Below, piece after piece: positions 49,660-58,882 of a DNA stretch of 64,000 nt (positions are counted from its first letter, which is position 1; every line of letters begins with the position of its first letter). Location: positions 62,001 to 126,000 of the forward strand of contig NZ_QLTT01000003.1 of the NCBI RefSeq assembly GCF_003269295.1. Direction: 5' to 3'. The notes below the pieces were generated by a model. That model was not told where the DNA came from. It searched no databases and saw only the letters and a program-made list of their open reading frames with translations. The stretch comes from Lentzea atacamensis (lineage in GTDB: Bacteria; Actinomycetota; Actinomycetes; Mycobacteriales; Pseudonocardiaceae). The translations under genes and the position numbers were made by a program.

Positions 49660-50685
49660 GTGCAATCGGACTCGTGGAGGGAGAGCGACCTCTTTCGGCT
49701 GCTCGTGCTGGGCGTGCGCGACTACGGGATCTTCATGCTCGACCCGGGCGGGCACATCGTGAGCTGGAACCAGGGCGCCGAGCGCATCAAGGGCTACACC
49801 GCCGAGGAGATCATCGGACGGCACTTCTCGACGTTCTACCCTCAGGAGGACGTCAGGGCGGGCAAGCCGGCGTGGGAGCTGCGGGTCGCGAAGGCCGAGG
49901 GCGCGCTCGAGGACGAGGGCTGGCGGGTGCGCAAGGACGGCACCCGGTTCTGGGCGAATGTGATCATCACGGCCCTCTACGACGACACCGGCGAGCTGCG
50001 CGGGTTCGGCAAGGTCACCAGGGACATGACCGAACGGCGGCGCGCCGAGCAGCAGCTCACCGACCGGCGCAGGCTCCTCGCCCACCTCGTCGAGGCGCAG
50101 GAGCGGGAACGGCAGCGCATCGCGTGGGACGTCCACGACGACACGATCCAGGCCATGGTCGCGGTCGACATGCGGCTGCAGCTTCTCACCCGCAAGCTGC
50201 CGGAGGAGCACCGCGAGTCCGTCGAGCAGCTCGACGACGCGATTCGTACCGCCATCAGCAGGTTGCGCAACCTGGTCTTCCGCGTCCGGCCGCCCGGCAT
50301 CGAGCGGCAGGGGCTGCGCGACTCGCTCGCCGCGTACCTCGCCGACACCGCCATGGTGGGACAGGTCGACAACAACCTCGAACGCGAGCCCGGCGACGAC
50401 GCGGCGATCACGATCTTCCGCATCTGCCAGGAGGCCCTCACCAACGTCCGCAAGCACGCCAAGGCCTCCTCCGTCGCCGTCCAGATGTCCACAGTGGATC
50501 GCGGGTTCCTGGTCAGGGTGGTGGACGACGGCGTCGGGCTGCCCGATCTCGACCCGAACGCGGGTCACTTCGGCCTGATCGAGATGCGGGAACGCGCGGA
50601 GGCCTCAGGTGGCTGGTGCACCGTGAGCGCGCAGGACAGCGGCGGCACCGTGGTGGAGTTCTGGCTCCCGGACGTGCGGCCGTGA
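49660..50685 (+). CDS. PAS-domain NarL-type histidine kinase
   Basis: A 341-residue cytoplasmic sensor kinase. The PAS domain (about 10-130: YGIFMLDPGGHIVSWNQGAE, GYTAEEIIGRHFSTFY) ends with the PAC-like GFGKVTRDMTERRRAE. The HisKA_3 dimerisation helix holds His159 (RERQRIAWDVHDDTIQAM). The ATPase has CQEALTNVRKHAKA and VVDDGVGLPD. GTG 49660 lies 6 nt after CATGAT (49648-49653). Its stop overlaps the start of the following response regulator (GTGA), its likely partner. Confidence 0.92.
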   Translation: MQSDSWRESDLFRLLVLGVRDYGIFMLDPGGHIVSWNQGAERIKGYTAEEIIGRHFSTFYPQEDVRAGKPAWELRVAKAEGALEDEGWRVRKDGTRFWANVIITALYDDTGELRGFGKVTRDMTERRRAEQQLTDRRRLLAHLVEAQERERQRIAWDVHDDTIQAMVAVDMRLQLLTRKLPEEHRESVEQLDDAIRTAISRLRNLVFRVRPPGIERQGLRDSLAAYLADTAMVGQVDNNLEREPGDDAAITIFRICQEALTNVRKHAKASSVAVQMSTVDRGFLVRVVDDGVGLPDLDPNAGHFGLIEMRERAEASGGWCTVSAQDSGGTVVEFWLPDVRP

Positions 50686-51050
50686 TCGTCAGGGTGCTGA
50701 TCGCCGACGACGATCCCCTGATCAGGGACGTCCTCCGTGACGTGCTCGACGACGAGCCGGACCTGGAGGTGGTGGCGGTCGCGTCGGACGCCCGCGAGGC
50801 CGTCGAGCTGGCCGAGCGGCACTCGCCGGCGGTCGTCGTGCTGGACGTCCGGATGCCGCACGGCGGTGGTTCGCGCGCGGCGAGCGAGATCCTGCACCGC
50901 GCACCCAGGACGCGAATCCTGGCGTTCTCCGCCTACACCGACGTGGGCGCGGTGGACGAGATGCGCCGCGCGGGCGTGGCCGACTACCTGGCCAAAGGCG
51001 TGCCGAACGCCGAACTGGTCGCGGCCGTGCGCAGGCTCGGTGTGCGTTAG
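50682..51050 (+). CDS. Stand-alone receiver-domain response regulator
   Basis: A 122-residue CheY-like receiver with Asp9/Asp10/Asp11 (IADDDPLIRDVLRDVL), phospho-acceptor Asp55 (VVVLDVRMPHGGG), FSAYTD and Lys near 106 (YLAKGVPNAELV). No output domain is attached, so it passes the signal to another protein, possibly the upstream LuxR-type regulator or the RsbW/STAS proteins. Confidence 0.88.
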   Translation: MIVRVLIADDDPLIRDVLRDVLDDEPDLEVVAVASDAREAVELAERHSPAVVVLDVRMPHGGGSRAASEILHRAPRTRILAFSAYTDVGAVDEMRRAGVADYLAKGVPNAELVAAVRRLGVR

Positions 51051-51167
51051 GTTGCACACAGCAATAGGTTGTGGTGTGGAAGCAACAGCCGTAACGTCGA
51101 AGTCTCAGCCGGGTTCAGCAGGGTGCTCGGAACGGTATCTATGCGCTTCGGCCACCGGGGAGTGCTG

Positions 51168-51551
51168 GTGAACGAAGATCTGTTCAGGGAATCGCCACTG
51201 CTCACGGTGCGTGCCGCCGAGGTCACCGGAGTGGTGGTCGTCACGGTGGAAGGTGAGATCGACGTCGACACGGCGGACGTCGTGCTGGACGCCTTGCGGC
51301 TCGGCTTCGAATCCGGTGGCCCAGCTGTCGTCGTGGATCTCACGGCGGTCAGCTTCTTCGGCTCGACCGGCATCTCCACGTTGATCACGGCGCACGAGCT
51401 GGCTGACGAGCACTGCAAGAACTTCCACGTCGTGGCACCGCATCGCGTGGTGAAGAGACCGTTGCAGGTGACGGGAGTCGCGGACGTCCTGTCGCTGCAC
51501 GACTCTGTCGACGAGGCGTTGTCCGTGCTGAAACCGGTGCCCAGCGAGTAG
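51168..51551 (+). CDS. STAS-domain anti-anti-sigma factor
   Basis: A 127-residue STAS protein: VVVVTVEGEIDVDTADVVLD and AVVVDLTAVSFFGSTGISTL, in which the Ser of GSTG is the usual phosphorylation site. Such proteins release sigma factors from RsbW-like anti-sigmas. GTG 51168 is chosen because GGGGAG lies 5 nt upstream; ATG 51141 and an earlier start are in frame. It ends inside a terminator hairpin. Confidence 0.82.
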   Translation: MNEDLFRESPLLTVRAAEVTGVVVVTVEGEIDVDTADVVLDALRLGFESGGPAVVVDLTAVSFFGSTGISTLITAHELADEHCKNFHVVAPHRVVKRPLQVTGVADVLSLHDSVDEALSVLKPVPSE

Positions 51552-51561
51552 GCACCGGTTT
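51531..51561. terminator. Bidirectional hairpin terminator after the STAS gene
   Basis: AAACCGGTGCC (51531-51541) pairs perfectly with GGCACCGGTTT (51551-51561), loop of 9 nt. The stem spans the STAS stop codon and lies 8 bp from the stop of the convergent glycosyltransferase; A/T runs at the stem base suit termination on both strands. Confidence 0.8.
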
Positions 51562-51568
51562 CCCGGCT

Positions 51569-52714
51569 TCAACCGGCGAGTTCGACGAGCTTCGGCACGA
51601 CGTCGTCCGGGTGCGGCATCGCGGCGATCTCCGCGGCGATGCCGTCGACGGCGGTGCGCACGTCGGTGCTGTGCAGGAGAGTGCCGACGGCCTCGCGCAC
51701 GGCGTCCGAGGTGAACTGCTCACCGACGAGCTGCGCACCCAGGCCCGCGTTCGCGACGATCTCGGCGTTGCGGAACTGGTCGGCTCCCTGTGGCAGCACC
51801 ACCTGCGGCACGGCGAACGCCATCGCGGCGACCGTCGTGCCGGCGCCACCGTGGTGCACGACGAGATCTGCGTGCGCGAGCAGATCGGCCTGAGGCACCC
51901 ACGGCAGCACGTGCACGTTTCCCGGCACGCCGGTCAGCGCGGACGGCTCGACCAGCGGCCCGGTCGCGACCAGCACCTCGGCGTCCACTTCGGACAGCCC
52001 GGCGATCGCGGTCCGCAGCACGTCCTCGTTCGCGAACGCGGTGCCGAAGGTGAGGTAGATCAGCGGCCTCGCGTGCTCGACCACCCAGCCGGGCAATTCT
52101 CCCGGTTCGGCGAACGGGACCGGTCGCATCGGAATCCGCTGCACGCCGGAGAGATACGTCAGATCCTGCAAAGACGGCGGAAACACGTCGAGGTAGGGCG
52201 ATCCGAGTCCGTAATGCTGCCCATTCGGCAAACTGATGCCGAGTTCGGCGACGTACTCCAGGAACAGGTCGCGCATGGCCTCCGGAACCAGCGTGTCGTC
52301 CATTTTGCCGAAGCCGTGGCACACCGCCGGAATTCCAGCTTGCAGGGCAACAACGCCGGCGCCGGGGTTGATGATCTCGAAGACGACCAGGTCGGGCTTG
52401 TTCTGCTGCACGATCGGTGTCAGGTCCTCGACGAACCTGCGTGGCAGCACGGAACCGAAAGCGTCGACGGCGGTCTGTCGCAACATCTCCCGCCTGAACT
52501 CCGGTGTGCCGTGTGAACTGTTCGCCACCTTGAAGGCATCCCAGATGCTCATGCCCGCGTCGACCGGGGTGAAACCCAGATTGCGCACCGGTTCCTGGAA
52601 TCCCGCGTCGACGGCGTAGACGATGTCGTGTCCCTGCTCGCGGGCGGCGATCGCGAGCGGGAGTAAGGGGTACATGTGTCCGTGCGAGCCTAAGCTCGAA
52701 AAGAGAATGCGCAC
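51569..52714 (-). CDS. MGT-type glycosyltransferase (GT1)
   Basis: A 381-residue macrolide-type glycosyltransferase transferring a sugar from an NDP-sugar to a small molecule. The N-terminal acceptor domain begins MRILFSSLGSHGHMYPLLPL with the catalytic-type His in SHGHMYP. The donor-binding signature is VPQADLLAHADLVVHHGGAG then TTVAAMAFAVPQVVLPQGADQ. It lies 21 bp downstream of a second glycosyltransferase on the same strand. Acceptor and sugar are unknown; no polyketide or deoxysugar genes are visible nearby, so it may detoxify rather than build a product. Confidence 0.9.
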   Translation of the reverse strand: MRILFSSLGSHGHMYPLLPLAIAAREQGHDIVYAVDAGFQEPVRNLGFTPVDAGMSIWDAFKVANSSHGTPEFRREMLRQTAVDAFGSVLPRRFVEDLTPIVQQNKPDLVVFEIINPGAGVVALQAGIPAVCHGFGKMDDTLVPEAMRDLFLEYVAELGISLPNGQHYGLGSPYLDVFPPSLQDLTYLSGVQRIPMRPVPFAEPGELPGWVVEHARPLIYLTFGTAFANEDVLRTAIAGLSEVDAEVLVATGPLVEPSALTGVPGNVHVLPWVPQADLLAHADLVVHHGGAGTTVAAMAFAVPQVVLPQGADQFRNAEIVANAGLGAQLVGEQFTSDAVREAVGTLLHSTDVRTAVDGIAAEIAAMPHPDDVVPKLVELAG

Positions 52715-52735
52715 CAGCCCACACTAGGTGGTCGT

Positions 52736-53815
52736 TCATTTCAGCGGGGTGACTTCTTCCCATTGCCGGGCGATGTCAGAGGGAGCGGGCATCGCCGCGA
52801 TCTCGTCGGACACCTCGGCGGCCGCCCGTTGCAGCCTGGCGTCCTCGATCAGCCGCGTCAGCAGCTCCGGCGTGACGGCCTTCGGCCCGGCCGCGAGCCC
52901 GGCCCCGCGCTTCGTGACGAGGTTCGCGTGCACGGTCCGGTCACCGGGTCCCGGCTCGACCAGCTGCGGCACACCCGCCGCGAGAGCACCTAGCAGCGTG
53001 CCGGCCCCACCGTGGTGCACGATGCCGTCGCAGAACGGCAGCACGCGCGGAAGCGGCACCCACCCGACCGTCTTGACGTTGTCCGGCAAGCCTTCCGCAC
53101 GTTCCGGCCGCACGAGCACGAACTCGGCGTCGACCTGCTCGGCCGCCCTGGCGACGGCAGCCATCATCCTGCCCGCGCCGGGACCGGGCGCGGTGCTGCG
53201 GCTGACCAGGATGCGCGGCTTCCCGGCCGGTTCGGTGAGCCATGCCGGGACCTCACCGTCACCGCTGTAGGCGACGAACCGCAGCGGCTCGCCTCCGGAG
53301 AACTCCGCGACACTCCGCGGTGACGTGCGCAGAACCGTTGCGGGAGAACGCACCCCGGCCTTCATCCGCGCGCCCACCGCGCTGGTCAGCTCAAGGCCGT
53401 CGAACAGCGACACGTCGTGCACGATCGAGGGCACGCCGAGCGCGGATCCTGCGGCGGCCAGCGGCTCGTGCACCACGACGTCCGGCTTCCACCGCCGGGC
53501 GAGCGCCTGCAACGGCTCGGTCATGGCGTCCCCGACCGTGCCGAACATCCGCGAGACGAAGTCCAGCCTGCCGCTGCCCCGCATCTCCCGCTTGGCCACC
53601 AACGGATGCGTGAACATGATGCGCAACGCGATCGGTCCGAAGCGGACGTTCGCCGGGACGACGTCCTCGACGTGCAGGCCGGAGTCGCGGACCCGGAGCG
53701 CCTCGCCGCCGGTCGCGACCACGACGTCGTGCCCGGCGTCGCGCAGGGCGAGCGCGAGCGGCATCAACGGAAAGACGTGACCGAGCAACGGTGCGGCAAC
53801 CACGAGAACACGCAT
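52736..53815 (-). CDS. MGT-type glycosyltransferase (GT1)
   Basis: A 359-residue GT1 enzyme. It begins MRVLVVAAPLLGHVFPLMPL and has the donor motif LPFCDGIVHHGGAGTLLGAL then VPQLVEPGPGDRTVHANLV. It is weakly similar to the downstream glycosyltransferase. The acceptor domain is short. The ATG lies 6 nt after TAACCT (53827-53822), a leaderless start. The divergent hypothetical gene starts only 17 bp away with an overlapping -10 box. Confidence 0.9.
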   Translation of the reverse strand: MRVLVVAAPLLGHVFPLMPLALALRDAGHDVVVATGGEALRVRDSGLHVEDVVPANVRFGPIALRIMFTHPLVAKREMRGSGRLDFVSRMFGTVGDAMTEPLQALARRWKPDVVVHEPLAAAGSALGVPSIVHDVSLFDGLELTSAVGARMKAGVRSPATVLRTSPRSVAEFSGGEPLRFVAYSGDGEVPAWLTEPAGKPRILVSRSTAPGPGAGRMMAAVARAAEQVDAEFVLVRPERAEGLPDNVKTVGWVPLPRVLPFCDGIVHHGGAGTLLGALAAGVPQLVEPGPGDRTVHANLVTKRGAGLAAGPKAVTPELLTRLIEDARLQRAAAEVSDEIAAMPAPSDIARQWEEVTPLK

Positions 53816-53832
53816 ACACCCAGGTTAACCGC

Positions 53833-54486
53833 ATGCGCGTGGGTGCTCCGGCTGCCAGACTCCTCGCCGTGCCGCGCCGCTGGAACGAGATCGACTGGGA
53901 TGAGGGCCGTCCTGGCCAGAAGAAGCTCGTCGCCTCGCAGAAGACCATCGCCTGGGAGCGGGTACCCCTGAGCGACCCGGCGCTGGACCGGTACCTCGAG
54001 CAGGTCGCCGCAACTCACGTCCACGGCGGATACCTGATCAGCCGCTGGCGTGCGGTCGAGTACTCGGACACGACGGCCTGGTTCATGTCCAGGAACCGGC
54101 TGGACGAGTACGACCTTCTCCGCGTCTTCTTCAGCAGCAAGGTGGTCAGGAAGGGACTCGCCGAGCTGCAGGTTCCACGCAAGCTCAAGCGAGGCCTCTT
54201 CGAGGAGCAGTGGGCGGGTTCGCTGTGCCTGGACGGATCCCTGGCCGGTGTGATCGTCGACGGCGGCGCGTACGAGGCGTACAAGGGTCCGGCCCGCGAG
54301 GCGAAGGCGCTGGCCGCGGCCGCCGTCGAGGCGCTGACCCAGAACCGGTTCGCGGACTTCCGGGTGGACGTCAGCGAGGTGGCGTGGACTCCGTGGTTCC
54401 ACGACATCGCCTGGGACCACACCTTCGTCCTCACGGACTTCGCGAACGCCGAGCTCACGGTCCTCTGCATCACCGACACCGACTAG
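53833..54486 (+). CDS. Conserved hypothetical protein
   Basis: A 217-residue cytoplasmic protein that I do not recognise. It is mixed alpha/beta with KTIAWERVPLSDPALDRYLE, a basic stretch KVVRKGLAELQVPRKLKRGL, and aromatic-rich DVSEVAWTPWFHDIAWDHTF near the end. No signal or membrane segment. ATG 53833 lies 6 nt after CAGGTT (53821-53826), which overlaps the -10 of the divergent glycosyltransferase. Its stop shares the tetranucleotide CTAG with the stop of the convergent TetR gene. Confidence 0.65.
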   Translation: MRVGAPAARLLAVPRRWNEIDWDEGRPGQKKLVASQKTIAWERVPLSDPALDRYLEQVAATHVHGGYLISRWRAVEYSDTTAWFMSRNRLDEYDLLRVFFSSKVVRKGLAELQVPRKLKRGLFEEQWAGSLCLDGSLAGVIVDGGAYEAYKGPAREAKALAAAAVEALTQNRFADFRVDVSEVAWTPWFHDIAWDHTFVLTDFANAELTVLCITDTD

Positions 54487-55004
54487 GGCTCGACCAGCCG
54501 CCGCACCGCCTCCTCCACGCTTCGCCGCCGCACCACGTGATCCGAACTGTCCGCCGGAGCGTTCGACCACATCGAGGCGATGGCCAGCACCATCACCAAC
54601 ATCTGCTCGGCGGAGAACCGCGTCGACACCAGTCCCGCTGACTGCGCCTCCCGGATCGCCTCGATCTCACCGGTTCGGTCGACCCGTCCCGGCCGCTCCA
54701 GCCGGTGCCAGGTCGCGAGCCGGGCGAGCTCGGGGTGCTCGTGTTGCCGGTCGTACAACCGGGCCGCGTAGCCCGGCAGGTCGGAGGCGTCGAACTCCAC
54801 GAAGGCCGCGTCCACCACCTCGGCCTGCACGGCGTCGAACAGCTCTTCCTTGCCGCCGTAGTAGGTGTAGGCGAGACCCGCGGAACATCCGGCGATGCGG
54901 GCGATGCGTTCCATTCGCGCGCCGGCGATCCCGTAGGCCGCGAACTCCACGAACGCGGCGTCCAGCAACCGGCGGCGGGTCTGCTCCCGATCGCGGTTGG
55001 CCAT
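54483..55004 (-). CDS. TetR family repressor
   Basis: A 173-residue TetR protein: LLDAAFVEFAAYGIAGARME followed by RIARIAGCSAGLAYTYYGGK as the HTH, and a C-domain with TWHRLERPG that closely resembles the TetR at 4.5 kb. The ATG lies 7 nt after TAGCCT (55017-55012). No palindromic operator is obvious in the 60-bp upstream gap. Confidence 0.87.
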   Translation of the reverse strand: MANRDREQTRRRLLDAAFVEFAAYGIAGARMERIARIAGCSAGLAYTYYGGKEELFDAVQAEVVDAAFVEFDASDLPGYAARLYDRQHEHPELARLATWHRLERPGRVDRTGEIEAIREAQSAGLVSTRFSAEQMLVMVLAIASMWSNAPADSSDHVVRRRSVEEAVRRLVEP

Positions 55005-55024
55005 GGTGATCAGGCTATGGCGAA

Positions 55025-55051
55025 GGGCCGCACCCTTGAAGAGTGCGGCCC
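55025..55051 (-). terminator. Hairpin terminator after the C39-like gene
   Basis: GGGCCGCAC (55025-55033) and GTGCGGCCC (55043-55051) form a 9-bp stem with a 9-nt loop, 14 bp after the C39-like stop and just before the TetR promoter. Confidence 0.6.
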
Positions 55052-55064
55052 CTTGACGGAGGTT

Positions 55065-55991
55065 CTACTTGGCCATGTCGAACCAGTTGAAGCCCTCGAC
55101 CATCTGACGGGTGGTGTCGCTCAGGTAGCGCGGGCCGGTGAGCTCCCAGCGGTCCACCCACGTGTAGGTGCCCGGCTCCAGCGACTCGTCCTCGGTGGTG
55201 TTCTCGTCGTCCACGGCGGGCGAGTACTGCAGGAAGTGGCGCTTGGTCAGGGTGACGTCGAGCGCCTCGTACGCGGACTGGGTGTTCAGGTAGTCGCCCT
55301 GGTTGTGGTCGCCGGCGCGACCGGGGTCGGCGAGCTTCAGCTTGATGGTGTTGCCGCCGAACGAACCGGTGGCGGACACGACCGTGACGATGTGGCCACC
55401 GGTGCGCTGCAACGTGTCGTTCAGCGGGCCGTTCTTGTAGCGGCCGTACACGAGCTGCAGCGGGCCCTCGTTCAGCTTGCGGGCGACGTCGCCGGCGAAG
55501 TCCGGGTTGTCGATCGTGCTGACGCGGCCCCGGGAGGTCTGCCAGCCGGCGTCACGCGCGGGCTGGGTGGCCTTGTCCCACGCGGTGCGCAGGTTGGTCA
55601 GGCTGGTGCCGCCGTCGTAGCTGGCGTCCGTGCCGATCCGCGAGATCGAGCCGGTGACCATGTTGTAGTCGACCTGCTTCATCGGGTCGAGGTATCCGAC
55701 CTTCACCGGTCCCCAGCCGATCGGAGCGCCCTTCACGTGCGCCCAGTAGTGCAGGACGTTGTACAACGACGCCGGCCCGCAGTAGGCGTTGCCGTTGCTC
55801 TCCAGGCCGGTGCGGAACTGGTCCACGTCGCTCACGCCGCACTTGCGGACGTTGAAGTCCGGTCCGACGAGGTCGGAGGCGGTCACGCACGGCGCCGGGG
55901 TGCCGATGACGGTGTCGGCGGTGGCCATCGGAGCGAAGGCGGTGGCGATGGTGGCGGTCGCGGCGGCGGCGATCAGAGCGTTGCGGATCAT
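55065..55991 (-). CDS. Secreted C39-like papain-fold peptidase
   Basis: A 308-residue exported protein. A signal peptide covers 1-25 (IRNALIAAAATATIATAFAP, cleavage near ATADT). The C39_2-type fold is shown by NAYCGPASLYNVLHYW (catalytic Cys in YCGPAS), a later RTGGHIVTVVSA (His) and LADPGRAGDH (Asp). It may be a secreted cysteine peptidase or an inactive relative. AAGGGGA precedes ATG 55991. It is a single-gene unit followed by a hairpin. Confidence 0.78.
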   Translation of the reverse strand: MIRNALIAAAATATIATAFAPMATADTVIGTPAPCVTASDLVGPDFNVRKCGVSDVDQFRTGLESNGNAYCGPASLYNVLHYWAHVKGAPIGWGPVKVGYLDPMKQVDYNMVTGSISRIGTDASYDGGTSLTNLRTAWDKATQPARDAGWQTSRGRVSTIDNPDFAGDVARKLNEGPLQLVYGRYKNGPLNDTLQRTGGHIVTVVSATGSFGGNTIKLKLADPGRAGDHNQGDYLNTQSAYEALDVTLTKRHFLQYSPAVDDENTTEDESLEPGTYTWVDRWELTGPRYLSDTTRQMVEGFNWFDMAK

Positions 55992-56134
55992 CTCGGTGTC
56001 CCCTTCGAGATCTTGTGCTTCCCTGTGGTGACACAAGATTCGCCGAGGCGAACCCCCAAAGGCATGAGGGGAGATCCCTCAACCTCCTGGCGCGGAACAT
56101 GGGTGTATCAGGGGCACCCCCACGTCGCTCCGCA

Positions 56135-58882
56135 TCAGGCGAGGACGCGGGCGAGATCCCTGCGACCTGCGATTCCGAGCTTCGTGTAGATCCGGCCGAG
56201 GTGGTTCTCGACGGTTTTCGGCGTCACGAACAGCTCCTGCGCGATCTCCCTGTTCGCCCGGCCCGTCGCGGCCAGGTCGGCCACCCGTCGTTCGGACGCC
56301 GTGAGCGACTCCGCCCCCACCACGACCTGCCTGCGCGGCCGGTCGCCGAGCGCCTCCAACGCCTCGACGGCCCGCGTCCTCAGCACGGCGGAGCCGCACG
56401 CCGAAGCGAGGTCGATCGCCCGGTGCAGCTGTTCCCGCGCGTCCGACCGCCGTCGTGCCACCCGCAGCGCCTCGCCCAGGTCCACCAGCGACCGGGCGAG
56501 CTCCAGCCGTGACGGCGAACCTTCGAGCACCGACACGGACTCGGTCAGCAGCTCCAGCCGCGAGTCGCCGCAGGTGTGCGCGAGCAGCCGCATAGCCGCG
56601 CCGACCTCGGTCGCCGCACCCCACTTCCGCGCGATGCGCAGCTGTTCGGAGGCCAGCTCGGCAGCGGGCTCGCCGAGCTGCAGCAACGCCCGCACGGCCA
56701 CCCCGCGCCACGGGATCGTGGGCGGGTCCACCTGCACGGCCGCCATCGCGTCCCGCTGCCGGTGCGCCTCGTCCAGGGCACGGGCCGCGTCCCCGCGAGC
56801 CAGCGCGATCAGGCCCCGCACCTCGTGCAGCCAGATCGTCGGCATCATCGGGGGAGCGTCGGCGAGGTCGAACGCGTCGATCACGGCCTGAGCCGCGTCG
56901 ACGTCACCGCGTTCCAGCGCCGCGTAGGCAGCGAAGTGCGTCGAGGTGGCCCTGAGCCCGACCACCTGGGACACCGGGTCTTCCTGGGCGATGGCCGCCA
57001 GCGCGCCCTCCGCCTCGGCCTCGACCGCCTGCATGTTGCCGCAGCGCCAGTTCAGGAACTGCGACGCGTTGGTGACCATCGCGAACTCGACCGGTGAGCC
57101 GTGCGCGCGGACTTTCAGCCGTGCCCGCTCGATCTCGCGCCGTGCGACGTCCACGCTGTCCGCGGCCATCAGCGCGAGCAACGCCACCAGCCACGCCACC
57201 ATCGCGTCGGTGCTGCCGGTCGCGTCGTCGAAGTACGCGCCGTTGGCCAGCGCGCGCGTCGCGGTCGCCGCCACCTCGTCGTGCGGCCACACCTCGTAGC
57301 GGCCCATCTGCGCGAGGAGACCGAGCAGCGTGCGTTCGTCCGGCGTGCTGCCCGCGAGGTCGGAATAGCCGCTGAGGTGTGCCGACGCGACCTGCCGCTG
57401 ATCCGGCAGGAACGAGCGGAACACCGCGAGCCGCGCCTCCAGGTGCAGGCGGGACTCACCGTCCGGCCGTGCCGCGATGGCCTCGGTCAGCTCTTCGATC
57501 GCGGCGGCGGGTCCCTCGATCGCGGCCGTGGCGGACGCCGCCGCGGCCACGAGCTCGGCGTCGGGCAGACCGGCTGCCGCGGCCTTCAGATGGCGGTGCG
57601 CGGTCACGGCGTCGCCGGTCCGCAGCAACGCCCGGCCCAGCTCGGCCCTCAGCGCGGCGTCGTTCGGACGCTCGTCCACGGCCCGTGCCAGGTGCGCGGC
57701 GGCGGTCTGCGGGTCGCCGGCCGACAGCAACGTGGACGCGGCCCTGCGCAGCACGTCGGCGGCGTCCGGCAAAGTCCCTTTGGGAGCGTGGACGAGGTGC
57801 GCCGCCACCCGGTCGGCCGGCGCGTGGCTCTCCCACAACGCCTTCGCAGCGCGCGCGTGCAGCGAGGCGCGCGCGATCGGCCCGAGACCGGTCAGCACCG
57901 CCTCACGCACGACGGGATGCACGAACTCCAGGTACTCCCCGGTGACGATCACGTTCGCCGTCACCAGCGCCTCGACCGCGGCGGGCAGATCGGCGACGCC
58001 GGCCAGTGCCGCCGCCTGCCACGGATCGGCGTGCGACCCGAGAACGGCGATCGCGTTCGCGAGCGCCACGGCGTCCGCGGGCAACCGGCCGAGCGTCGCT
58101 CGGAAGACGGTGCTGGGCCCGAGCCCGCCGATCTTCGAGGCCGTGTCCGCGTCGTCGAGCGGCAGCCCGATGGCCGCCAGCTCGTCGACCAGCACCCCGG
58201 ACAGGAACGGGTTCCCGCCGCTGGCCTGGTGCAGCGCCTTGATCACCTCGGGGTGGCCGCCCACCAGCGTGCCGAGGGCCTCCGTGGTGAGCGGGCGGGG
58301 GAGCAGCCGGTCCGCCGACACGCTGAGCGCGGCGAGCGGCCCGAAGTTGTCCGCCGGTGGACGGGTCGCGACGACCAGCGCGATCGGCAGATCGGCGATC
58401 CGGCGCGACAGGTAGACGAGGAACTGCAGCGACGACAGGTCCGCCCAGTGCGCGTCGTCCACCGTGATCAGCAGCGGGCGGGTGGAGGAGAGATCCACCG
58501 CGACCCACCACAGCGAGTGCAGCGTGCGAGCGAGCTCGGCCTCGCTCGGGTCGTGCGCGGCGTCGTCGAGTGCCTTGAGCGCTGCCCCGGACGGCCCTGC
58601 CAGGATCTTCTCGCGGATCTCGCCGGAGTACCGCGAGACCGACCGCTCGACCATCTGCCGGACGACGCCCCACGCCATGGCGCTCTCCAGGGCGTCGCCG
58701 ACAGCTTGGAGTCTCCCGAAGCCGCGCTGCTTGGCCAGCTCGCGGCACTCGTGCACGAGCCTGGTCTTGCCGATGCCCGCACGGCCCTCGATGATGACGA
58801 CACGACCCTCACCACGGGTGGCTGCGTCGAGAGCTTCACGAATGTGCGCGATCTCGTCGTCTCGTTCAAGTGGTTCGCGCAC
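56135..58882 (-). CDS. LAL-type LuxR regulator with AAA ATPase domain
   Basis: A 915-residue regulator of the LAL class. The ATPase has Walker A GRAGIGKTRLVHE near 33 and Walker B RPLLITVDDAHWADLSSLQF. A helical TPR-rich middle follows (AAHLARAVDERPNDAALRAE). The C-terminal LuxR HTH is LTASERRVADLAATGRANRE, IAQELFVTPKTVENHLGRIY and TKLGIAGRRDLA. Such proteins often activate secondary-metabolite or catabolic operons when a ligand binds. GTG 58882 lies 6 nt after TACGAT (58894-58889). Confidence 0.9.
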   Translation of the reverse strand: MREPLERDDEIAHIREALDAATRGEGRVVIIEGRAGIGKTRLVHECRELAKQRGFGRLQAVGDALESAMAWGVVRQMVERSVSRYSGEIREKILAGPSGAALKALDDAAHDPSEAELARTLHSLWWVAVDLSSTRPLLITVDDAHWADLSSLQFLVYLSRRIADLPIALVVATRPPADNFGPLAALSVSADRLLPRPLTTEALGTLVGGHPEVIKALHQASGGNPFLSGVLVDELAAIGLPLDDADTASKIGGLGPSTVFRATLGRLPADAVALANAIAVLGSHADPWQAAALAGVADLPAAVEALVTANVIVTGEYLEFVHPVVREAVLTGLGPIARASLHARAAKALWESHAPADRVAAHLVHAPKGTLPDAADVLRRAASTLLSAGDPQTAAAHLARAVDERPNDAALRAELGRALLRTGDAVTAHRHLKAAAAGLPDAELVAAAASATAAIEGPAAAIEELTEAIAARPDGESRLHLEARLAVFRSFLPDQRQVASAHLSGYSDLAGSTPDERTLLGLLAQMGRYEVWPHDEVAATATRALANGAYFDDATGSTDAMVAWLVALLALMAADSVDVARREIERARLKVRAHGSPVEFAMVTNASQFLNWRCGNMQAVEAEAEGALAAIAQEDPVSQVVGLRATSTHFAAYAALERGDVDAAQAVIDAFDLADAPPMMPTIWLHEVRGLIALARGDAARALDEAHRQRDAMAAVQVDPPTIPWRGVAVRALLQLGEPAAELASEQLRIARKWGAATEVGAAMRLLAHTCGDSRLELLTESVSVLEGSPSRLELARSLVDLGEALRVARRRSDAREQLHRAIDLASACGSAVLRTRAVEALEALGDRPRRQVVVGAESLTASERRVADLAATGRANREIAQELFVTPKTVENHLGRIYTKLGIAGRRDLARVLA

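Noticed and set aside
51569-53815. A macrolide or other antibiotic biosynthesis cluster around the two glycosyltransferases
   Set aside because: No polyketide synthase, NRPS or deoxysugar genes are present in the window; the two glycosyltransferases alone fit detoxification equally well.
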